From Entoloma clypeatum (taxonomy: Eukaryota > Basidiomycota > Agaricomycetes > Agaricales > Entolomataceae): a stretch of 64,000 nucleotides of DNA. The stretch's first letter is position 1, and each line of letters begins with the position of its first letter. Of the stretch, positions 55,025 to 64,000 are shown in pieces. The translations under genes were made by a program, and so were the position numbers. Under the pieces are notes generated by a model. It was given only the letters and a program-made list of their open reading frames with translations, did no database searches and was not told where the DNA came from. The stretch is taken from positions 2,480,001-2,544,000 of the forward strand of contig OY751485.1 of assembly GCA_963565915.1 (NCBI GenBank). The letters are read 5' to 3'.

Positions 55025-58000
55025 TTAGTTGTAAGTATGATCAGTCGTAGAACGTCGTTGAGCGCGACCAGAGGTCGAAGCCATCTTGACAATGGCGGTT
55101 TTGGCTGCTAAAATGGCAGACTCGGACCCTGGGAAGTCTCGAATCAAATGACAATTGCGATCCATGGAGGGAAGCCTCACCAATGATAACGATGGTATTG
55201 TTTTCTCTGCTGACCGTGACATCAGCCCCAGTTTCATTGCGAAGGCGAGCAACATTGGAACCCTTCGACCCGACAATTCTCGGGAAAACAGATCTGTCGG
55301 GCAAGGTAAGGAATCCAGCATGTGTCATGCGTGCTGCCTGATCAACAGCATTCTGGATGAGTTTTTGGGCACGCTCCAAACCAGGTTGGTCGCGAGCTTT
55401 CAAGGTCCATGTTGACTCCCCTTCTTCTGAATCCTGGTAGTTTGCACCGACCTCCCATTGGATTTCGGGATCGGCGGAATCTTCATTGTCAGTCGCTTCG
55501 TCGATGCGAGCTGCGGGCGTCGCGTTTCCGTTTCCAGCCGACGTTGGCCTGGATGGAACAGCCGGCTTTGATGGTTGTACAGACTGATCTACATTGACAC
55601 CGAACGAGCGCAACGTACGGAAGAAATTGCCCTGTTGCGAGATTGCATGATGATATTTCAGCGGGACCGAAACAGTGCCTGTAATCGCTTCCGTGGGAAG
55701 AGGCTTGATTTGGCCCTGCGAATTCGTTGTCAGCACTCAGAACAACACAACGAGACAATATTCTGAGTTACCTTGAGCTCTTCAATCGCTGCCTCGCAAG
55801 CCGCATGAGAGCCGCATACCTTGACTACATTCACAACATCCACCTCTGCGAAATCGGCCGCATTCTCCGGCTCACCAACCTGGTTATACGAACGAGAGCC
55901 CGGGAATTGTATCTGGACATTCATCTTGTTCTGCAAGTCATTGAGGTGTTGTCCACCACGACCAATGAGCGCGCGATGTTGGGCTGCAGGAATTTCAACG
56001 GCAAGAATCACTCGATCACGCAGGATGGCAACGGCCTTTTCGAGCTCGACTTTGAGCTTGTTGACGAGCTTGGGCTCTCCCCGGAGCTTGACTTCGTCCG
56101 AAGGTTCACCCTGACGTGGGCTGCATTTCCTTCGCATCAGTTTCGATATCTATGGCAGAAACGGGCCAACTCACAATCTTATGAGACCTGCCTGAAGCTT
56201 GGGATCAGAAGGACCACCACAACTGGTGACGAGTTCTTTGAGACCTTGTCCGCCAGCACCAATCAAGTTGCGATGGAACTTGCTCTCGACAGTCACAGTC
56301 ACAGTCGCCTCCTCCGTAACCTGGTCAGCAATGGCAAGGATCGCTGCTTTAGCTGCGGTGATCGCCTTCTTCGTACCACGGACAGTGATGTTTGTGAAAG
56401 ATTCGCCATTTTCAGCCCGCTCGACCTCGATCTGAGCGTCTGTGTTGTCTTTGATCTCATTGATGGATGCACCTCCTTTGCCGAGGATGCGCGCAACACA
56501 GCGATTGGGGACCGTGAACTTGAGGACATTGTTGGTTTCCTTTTCAAACTCGACAGCCTAGAAAGGGGTGGTGGTAAATCACAACGCGGTGATCATAGGC
56601 TCCCCTTACATCAAGTAATTCCGACTTGGCCCCTGCAACACCCTTTTTACCACCTTTGATGAGGACTTCGTCGGGCTTGAGCGGCTCTCTGGTCTTGCTC
56701 TCACTATTTTCAGCAGAGTGGCGTGGGAAGGTGATTTTGACGGAGTATTTATCCTCCAGCCGGATGGCGTATTTACCGCTTTGACCGATGAGAGAGGAAT
56801 GATACTGGCTCGAGATCTTGAGGACCTCCAAGGTCTCATCTGCGAATCTCTCTACTTGTGCCAAAATGCGCCTTTTGGCCTCTTCAACGTTCTCCTGGCG
56901 ACCGGTAATCTGCAACCGGCTCAACAACCTGACCTTCTGATGAGCGCCCGGTTGTGCAGACTCACTTTGACCTTGGCCTTTTGATGAACAGCTTTCTTTT
57001 TCTTACCACTCTCCTTCTCTTTCTCGTCAATCTCGTCAGAAACATCGACTTTGACACCCAGTTGTTCACGAAGTTTGTTGACCCCAGCGCCATGAGCACC
57101 AACGATACGACCGACATACTCCCTATCAATTTCGAATTCGGTCGACTGGGAGAGGCGGGTAAACACAGGCGCAGTAAAAGGGTAATCAGATCCTCACATA
57201 GCTGTTCACGATCTCGTCGTTCTTGGCTGCCTCGACGATCTTGAGGATCTCCTTAACAGCCTTATCTACATCGGCGCTAGCACCACGGACAAGAATTACA
57301 TCGTTCGTGGAGGAATCGCCTACTTCAGCGCCAACCTTGATAGAGAGAGTCCTATCTTCGCCGACGAGGCTGAAATGGGATTAATGCGATTAGTCTTATT
57401 CAAATAAAACGTTTAAACTCACGCATTCAATGTAGTGCCATCTTGACCCACTATTGCCTCATGCCAGCGTGCTTCGACCGAAACCTTTTCAGTCTTAACA
57501 TCGGCAGCATCTTTGGCCAACCTAAGCAGCTCCTTCTCGACGTCATCAAGATGTCGCTTCTTCTCATCATGGAGGGAAGATGCCGACGAAGGCAGGGGAT
57601 CATAAACCAGAACAACAGATGACTTTTCGGCGGATTCATCGGGGAAAATAACTTGAACATTGTGGACATCATGGAACTGCTTCAACCTTGTTGGTGAAAA
57701 ATAATGAGGAATAATCGAGGAAACGAAGAAAAGGAAGGTATACTTCTTGGCATGTTTCCCATTGATGACGCGGTGGACGAGCCAGTCAATGGAGAGCTCT
57801 CGAGTAGCACCAATGAGTTTTCCGATGAGCTCCGAGATTGCTTTGACACCAGCATCCACTGTAACCCTGTCGCCAACAAGATCCACGTTAAGGGTCTGAC
57901 CATTTTGGGTTGCGGTAGGAGTAGGGAGGAAAACGGAGATTCCCGGGTGATCAGCAGTAAGGACCTTGGCATATTGGATACGGGCCATGTATGTGACGAT

Positions 58001-59343
58001 TTGCCTGGAGGTAGCGATCGGACCGGGAAGGGAGAATTCGTGTATGTATTGTGAGTTTGCGCGCTCCATGACGGCACCAAGACCGGCGGGTAAATCGATG
58101 CCCTGGCCCCAGACGACGACTTCATCGCTTGTGTCATCATGGTCGGCTACAAGGACTGAACACTTGCTCTTTGCCATGATGTCATCAACAGCCTTTCCGA
58201 CGAGAAGGCGATGCTGACGCTTGGGGAGAGAGATCTTGAGGGAGGTGAGATTGGTGGTGAAGGTTTCGATGGTGTTCTTGATGACGTTAATAACGGCAAT
58301 AACGGCCTCGCGGTCGCCACTGACAGTGATCTCGCGTGCATCATTATTTAAAGTGAGGTTGATATCTCTGGCCTCTGCAGCAGCGAGAAAGGTAGACTTT
58401 CTTACGCGAACAAAAGGCAAAATGTGGGCGGGAATGTCACGAACGCGCTGTGTAGACTTGGAGGTCTTGGAGAAGATGATCTGGTTCAAGAGGGCCTGTG
58501 CTTCGTGCGCCAGTGGTTGAGGACCAATGAGAGTGACAGGGATGGTGGGCTCGTCGTCGTCATCGAGAGAAGAAGGGGTGGCCTTGCCGGAGATAGTACC
58601 ATTAGGCTGAGGATGTCCGTTGGAGACGGTGAGCGAGTCCCTCGGGGGAATGTCGACTCGGACGCTGGTTTGATCGCGAATTTGCCTGAGGGTGGCACCT
58701 GGAGGAGGGTCAGGGGCATGGGAGGGTGAGTGAGGGGATCTCTACCTTTGGGACCGATGATAGAAGCAATGGTGGAGGCCGGGGCTTGGATAACGATTGT
58801 GATCTGAGAGGCGGGTCGTGTGAGCAGGGGTTGTGATCAAAGAAACAAGTCGTATACCACTGGACTGAGAAGCGCGAGAAGACTTCTCTTTGCCTTGTCG
58901 AGTTCCTTCTGAGTATCAGCCTTGATGTGGAAGGTGGTCTGACGAGCCTTCTGGTTGGCGGAGGCGTCGATTTTGACTTTGTACTTTGCCATGACCTGCT
59001 TCATAATCTCTCCGAGGGTTGCAGGCTTGCCATCCTTACCAGCGCCGGAGAGGTCAATGGCGGAGAGAGTAAACGAGTCGGTGAAGACGGGCTTGGAGAC
59101 GACAGAGGGCCTGATGCGGGGACCGTTGGCTGCGCCCCAAGCAGACTTGGAGGCAGCGGCTGGGGCGACAGGGGTGGTAGAGGCCAGAGACGGGAAGGCA
59201 GACTCGGAGTCAGTGTCAAGTTCAAGGGAGGCCGGTGCGGGAAGTTTGGCGAAACGGGGAGCGGGATCAAGGAGAGAGGGGAAGGGGTCGGGGGCACCTT
59301 CGAGCTCGTGCCTCTTCTGGAGGGCAGCAGCGGAAAGGGCCAT
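55025..59343 (-). CDS. SCP160: Multi-KH RNA-binding protein (Scp160/vigilin-like)
   Basis: Large minus-strand gene, start MALSAAALQKRHELEG at 59343, end TDHTYN at 55025, with several short introns. At least eight KH-type GXXG loops are visible: ASIIGPKG (58745), IVGQDGTTL (57430s), IVGAHGAGV (57100), LIGQSGKYA (56780), RILGKGGASI (56490), LIGAGGQGL (56260), LIGRGGQHL (55965) and IVGSKGSNV (55270). A degenerate one is LVGKAVDDI (58190). The N-terminus is alanine/proline-rich. Family members bind mRNA and polysomes at the ER and influence translation and chromosome segregation. The last intron (about 55150-55195) joins ENNTIVII to DFPGSESAILAAKTAI. Exact exon count by eye only. Confidence 0.9.
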
Positions 59344-59344
59344 G

Positions 59345-59361
59345 GCGACAAGACGACGACG

Positions 59362-59390
<29 letters not shown>
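59345..59390. repeat. Trinucleotide microsatellite (GAC/GAT)n
   Basis: Plus strand GACGACGAC... then GATGATGATGAC, about 13-14 units, immediately upstream of the KH-gene ATG, i.e. in its 5' UTR or promoter. Open frames across it (poly-R or poly-D) are artefacts. Confidence 0.85.
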
Positions 59391-59392
<2 letters not shown>

Positions 59393-59456
59393 TGGGCTAC
59401 TTTATAATGGACGTGGCAACACGTGGCAGCACGTGATCTAACATGTCTCCTACAAT

Positions 59457-61577
59457 ATGATATACGCCGACTCCCTCCTCAACCCAATGTCTCCCTGGCC
59501 CTTTGTCCTCCTCGTCGCTGCCTCCACTGTCCACGCCATATCCCCCCTTTCCGATGCAGTCATCAGGAAAAATATATACGGCGTCCTCGACCACACACCG
59601 AAGCACCTGGAGTGCCAGAACACTCGGGTGCGTCTGCTTGTCCATCCAGATACCCTCTGTTCACCCCTTCCAGCCTACAGGCCCCATAGAAACCACAGAG
59701 TGCGACTATGAGACCCTAGAAAGCGTCAACCACGATCTCTTTACCAACCTCTCCCTCCTCGTCCGCCTACCCTTTTTCAAGTACTTCCAGGTGCTGTAGA
59801 TCCCTCTATTTATCCTTCTACTCATAACATCCTCCTCAGGTAGATCTCTACCGTGAATGTCCCTTTTGGCCCCATCATGGTCAATGTGCCGATCCAGCAT
59901 GTGCAATAACCACTATCGATGAGGTTGGTACTTTACACATCCTGCATCTCTCCATGCTCAAATTCCCTTCCAGAGTGATGTTCCAGAAAAATGGCGCTCC
60001 ACCACTTTGAGCAAGCTCGAACAATCCTCCGTTGAAAAGGTACCATCTTTCCTTCACCTCCTACCCTTTCCGACCTTACACAGCGCCATGAATTACCCGG
60101 CTGTTATTATCGGGACTCTGACTTTTGTTTTTTGGACGACAATACCGGTACAAGATTCCTTGTACGCTCTGGACTGTTCTCTTATCCCTTTCAATAGAGG
60201 GCGAATATTATGACCTTTCTCTTATCCCCGAACGTTTCACCGGCTACTCTGGACCAGACTCCAATCGAATATGGCGCTCAATATATGACGAAAATTGTTT
60301 TGGCCTGTCCGAAATGCGCCTCATGTCGGGAAGGTCCCCAGCCCTCGTCTCTCTTTCTGATTCCATGGCGCAGGTCTTTGCTGATGACGATTCCATCAAC
60401 CATGAGGAACATTGTCTCGAGAAAAGAGTTTATTATAAGGTCATCTCTGGTTCGTTCCATATCCCATCCCCCCTTCCGTCCGTCATCCTTACAAATCAAG
60501 GTCTACATGCCTCGATCTCCACCCATGTCTGTTTTGATTATCTCAATCAGACAACAGGCCAATGGGTAATTTCCAATCGTCTTTATCCCCCGCAACTTGC
60601 TAAAACTCAGATAATCCAAGGCTCCAAATTTGTCATGCTTTATAGAAAGGGTAGCCTTTCACCCAGAACGGTTGCAATATATCTACTTCAACACCGTTCT
60701 TCTCCTCCGCGCTGTTTCGCGTCTAGGACCATACCTTTCTGCGTTTGACTACTGCTCCACTGGCACCCATGATGATGATAAAGAAACTCTCGCAACATTA
60801 TCAAAGGTGGTGAACACGGCACAAAATATTGGAAAATTCGATGAGACCGTTCTCTTTCGGGGAGAGAATGCAATTGTAAGGACGCCCGCTTCTCCTAAAA
60901 TGTATTTATATCGACCCCTGTCAGTTACTGAAAGAAGAGTTCAAAACCCACTTCCGTAACGTCAGTCGAATTATGGACTGCGTCGGGTGCGACAAGTGTC
61001 GGTTATGGGGTAAAGTGCAAATTATGGGATTGGCTACGGCAATGAAGGTCCTTTTCGAATTGGATGAAAAAGCTCTAAGGTGAGCGGGCCTTGCTTTATC
61101 CGGGGCCTCCCAACTCATATCTGCCCAGTCCTCATTCGAACGCCAACCTATTGCAACGCTCCGAAGTGGTTGCGCTCATGAACACGTTGCACCGGTTTAC
61201 TGAAAGCCTAGAGAGCGTCAACAAATTCAGGACAATATGGTCGGAAATGAGTGCCACTGATTCGGAAGATCTGATCACAGAAACAGAGAAACATGCAACA
61301 GTTATCAAAGTGAGTGACTCCCATTCATCCTGTTTGCATTCTTTAATACATGTTCTAGCCAAAACCCTCCCCTATAGCACGTGATGACTCCTTGCTCAAC
61401 ATGTTAGAAGAGGCGCGGGTTCGTTTGGCATCTCTGCTTCGTATTTGCGAGCGATGCACGAGGGACTGCTTGACTCTGTTGTTAGAGTACATTCGCGCTG
61501 GGATTGCACGCTGTATTTCGATATTCAGGCCATTATCTACGGACAGTGGTTCTGGAGCCCCCCAGGGAGACCTCTGA
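59457..61577 (+). CDS. ERO1: ER oxidoreductin 1 (ERO1)
   Basis: Start at 59457 or, better for a signal peptide, ATG 59487 ([17 protein letters not shown]). Exons then give [38 protein letters not shown] with the shuttle cysteines, [65 protein letters not shown], and the active-site block [20 protein letters not shown] (about 60955-61005) containing C-x2-C-x2-C, followed by LGKVQ-type helices ([17 protein letters not shown]). It ends SGAPQGDL. These are ERO1 family hallmarks: an FAD-dependent oxidase in the ER lumen that reoxidises protein disulfide isomerase. Numerous introns of about 50 nt. The first intron's exact donor is ambiguous. Confidence 0.9.
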
Positions 61578-61726
61578 CCCATAGAATAGGTATACCATCT
61601 ATAGTATGTCCGAAATTACATAAGAGCACTGGTTGTGTCTCACACCGGCCGCTTCTCGCCTTCGCGATATTCCACCATTGCGATTCACATGAGCTCGTCG
61701 CCAGGTTTCGTGCTCCAAATACCACC

Positions 61727-63567
61727 ATGATTATCCTCGATGAAGAGGATCAGCGGAAACACTTCAACGACCCATACACCAGGGGTCTTACTCTGCGTTA
61801 TCCAGAGAAAGCTGCAGCACGCTCCGACTCCCCGCTTCCTGACTACGAGACATCGGAGGCTCGACAGAAACTCACAGCAAAGGAGCACTATGAGCACAGG
61901 AAGGTTGATCCCAGGCTATGGCGAGCAGTCTGCATTGCCTTGGGAATATACGTCTTGCTTTCGATCATTATTGGCATACCCATAGTCGTCGTGGTATGTT
62001 TCTCCTTATCTCTGGGCGAGAATGCGTGCCTCTTTGTTGACTCTTTCACCAGAAAAGAAACCAAGCCCTCACAAATGCAGGCCAGGATCTCGGACTTCGT
62101 CCTGTATGGGACAGCGGCTCTGACCCCGGAGTAACGCTGAATCTGGCGAATACACATTTCTGGGTCCTCGAAGACAAGACACGCTGCGATTGGGAACTCG
62201 TACAAACTCAATCATCACACCCCTTAACATCCAAGCAAGTATCTCTTGGCTAACAAGTTTGCTGGAGTTTACTGATGTCACTTTTCATGCCCGCTCAGCG
62301 TTACTCGTATTATTGACTACTCGGGATCGTTTTACATTCGTTCAAACATCACTGGCACAACTCACACCTCAAATTATTCCACGGGCCACTTAACGGTCGA
62401 CATCAACCCAGACCCCGATATGTTAGATACCGTTCTTCGGGTGGAAGTGACTGCTTCTAGCAAGGAATTGTTGCATCACACGAAAGCTTGCTTTGATAAC
62501 TCCGGAACCGATATCGGGTTGTTACTCTCAGTCAGTAAAACACAGAATCTTTTATGTATACTATCATATATTTTACTTATATTTAGGCATCAAGAAGGTT
62601 GCAGAACACGGACTTTCTGGCCATAGGCATCCAAGTGCTCTTGCCCAAAAACGGCCTGCGAGAGCGGAGAAACTTCGTCACTTCTCTCCCATGGTTCTCG
62701 CACACCTTCGGAGACTTGGCTCCTTATACGACATTCAATAGTGTGATCGTCGAGGGCGCAGGTTTACAGATTACTGCCAAGGCAAGTGTATATCACACCT
62801 TATATCTGCAATTTACCACTGAACACAATGCAATCAAGTCTCTGATGGCTTCCAAGATCTATATGAGCAACGCCTATGGTTCTGTCCTTGGTTCCTATCA
62901 CGTTACTGATGCCCTAACCCTCGGCAGCATCAAGGGGTAGGGCTTACTCGCCTTGTGCTCGCCATTGGCATTAACAATGAATTGAAATCAGTACTGTTAC
63001 GGCCAACGTCACCTTGGAACGAGACCTGGGGAACTCGAATCCAACATATCTAACCTTGACGACCGGGGATGGGTAGGCAGCGTTGTTGGATCTTTTATTC
63101 GATACGTTGCTGACCCTTCTCATAGATCAATTGACGCATTGGTTACCCTCGTTGATTCTGCACCTCGAAATCTCACGGGTTCCATCTCACCATACACCTT
63201 TATCGCCGAGGTCGAGACCTTCAACGCTCCTCTCAACCTAACAGTGGTTCACGCTCCGTCTACACTTCCAGTCCCTTTCCAACTCAACGTAAAAAATAAC
63301 AACGGTAGAACAAGTGTTGTTCTCGACAAAAACTACCAGGGCAGCTTTTATGCTGGAAGCAAACTGGACCTGGTAAATATTCGGCAAGTTACCGTCCCTT
63401 CGTCCTCAGACCCATCCGGTATGGGGCGTTCCCGTCTTATCGAGTATGAACTGGAGACCCCAACATTTACCCGTGGTTGGGTGGGATGGGGACTGCCGAC
63501 AAATGATATGGTTGAAAGCCAAGTAAAAATCTCATCATCTTTGAGTTTGGTTACGCTTCAACTATGA
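61727..63567 (+). CDS. Single-pass membrane protein, unknown function
   Basis: Starts MIILDEEDQRKHFNDPYT at 61727. A cytoplasmic-type N-terminus of about 65 residues with PPxY-like SPLPDYE precedes one transmembrane helix (VCIALGIYVLLSIIIGIPIV, about residues 68-90). A long, probably extracytoplasmic beta-rich region follows, with several N-glycosylation sites (e.g. NITG, NYST, NVT, NLTG, NLTV). Exons continue through VTLNLANTHFWVLEDKT, VTRIIDYSGSFYIRSN, GLRERRNFVTSLPWF, SLMASKIYMSNAYGSV, TVTANVTLERDLG, and end SSSLSLVTLQL. Such type II membrane proteins are common in Agaricomycetes; I cannot name a domain or role. Confidence 0.75.
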
Positions 63568-63726
63568 GGGTGCCAGTGATGGAGCATGTACATGAATTTT
63601 ATATATATACCCTGACTTGTGTAATTACAGTATTAGTGAGCTACGATGGCGTGATTATTCGCCATCTCGAAGAATGCAAGAAAAGAGTGCAAATGAATCA
63701 CAGATCGCATCCCTCTCTTTGTCTAT

Positions 63727-64000
63727 ATGGCAAACCTCCCTCATGGTGGCATCCTTAAGGTAAGAAATTTGCTACATCTTTTGTCCCCAGACCGTCTTAG
63801 GTTTTGTTCAGGATCTCGTAGCACGGGATGAGAAAATATCTGGCAAACTCAAGGAAGAGTCGCATCGCCTCCCCGACATCATCCTTACAGAGGTGACTTC
63901 ACGCCCTTCGGTGCGCGACAATCAAATTTCCAATCTGAACTTGATCTGTTAGAGGCAACTCTGCGATCTCGAACTCATACTCAATGGAGGGTTCAGTCCC
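63727..64000 (+). CDS. MET3: ATP sulfurylase, 5' end (cut by window)
   Basis: Exons 63727-63759, 63812-63892 and 63953 to the edge, in phase across two introns. They read MANLPHGGILK, DLVARDEKISGKLKEESHRL, PDIILTE, then RQLCDLELILNGGFSP. This is the N-terminus of sulfate adenylyltransferase, which makes adenosine 5'-phosphosulfate from sulfate and ATP in sulfur assimilation. The catalytic core lies beyond the window. Confidence 0.9.

Noticed and set aside
58927..59441. Long plus-strand frames opposite the KH gene start
   Set aside because: Antisense shadows of an alanine/proline-rich exon and the GAC microsatellite (poly-D or poly-R tails).
1..64000. CRISPR arrays, operons or ribosome binding sites
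   Set aside because: The window is eukaryotic (spliced genes, TATA boxes, LTR elements); tandem repeats seen are LTR-internal or microsatellite, with no repeat-spacer pattern.

Overview
This is a nuclear segment of a basidiomycete fungus, most likely an Agaricomycete. The evidence is a KDZ transposase with its CxC2 cysteine domain, Ty3/Gypsy chromoviruses, a Ty1/Copia element, introns of about 45-70 nt throughout, and typical basidiomycete housekeeping genes (PP5, SR140, an Scp160/vigilin-like KH protein, ERO1, ATP sulfurylase). The window has two halves: about 38 kb of nested, decaying transposons, then from about 41.4 kb a compact gene cluster.

Transposon half. A broken KDZ transposase (about 1.9-3.5 kb) carries a small TA-flanked inverted-repeat element (3486-3835). 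Next comes a Copia element on the minus strand (4274-38358, 303-bp LTRs, TSD TGGGG). A Gypsy element, called C here (5139-31824, 1281-bp LTRs, TSD CCGT), sits inside the Copia pol gene. C was then hit twice. Chromovirus A (5558-11706, identical 288-bp LTRs, TSD GATGA) split its 5' LTR, and chromovirus B (23739-30363, 389-bp LTRs, TSD AGTGG) landed near its 3' end. Two smaller insertions (32454-32884 and 35015-35780) interrupt the Copia coding region. The visible LTR divergence follows the nesting order: Copia most, then C and B, A none.

Element C is the most unusual object. Its sense strand reads gag, pro and pol in three frames, and the two -1 junctions carry the same in-frame heptamer GGGTTTT. 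Its 3' part (19859-23554) holds two intron-containing genes on the antisense strand. One has a clear TATA box and a fully phase-consistent four-exon structure; the other encodes a C-x2-C-x8-C-x8-C-x2-C-x8-C cysteine cluster. A second copy of the element's polypurine tract lies between them. Three priming modes can be read in one window: internal initiator-tRNA-Met priming (Copia), TGG/tRNA-3'-end priming (C) and Tf1-like self-priming (A and B). Nearly all premature stops in the transposons are TGA at positions where the family has arginine, as expected from CGA to TGA decay at CpG.

Gene half, left to right: a Zn2Cys6 regulator (+), a secreted pepsin-like protease (-), a small protein of unknown function with a likely frameshift (+), a Pcl-type cyclin (-), a secreted SLT-fold lytic enzyme (+), PP5 phosphatase (+), SR140 splicing factor (+), a multi-KH RNA-binding protein (-), ERO1 (+) separated from it by only about 110-140 bp, a single-pass membrane protein (+), and the 5' end of ATP sulfurylase (+), cut by the window edge. 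No functional cluster is evident among these genes.
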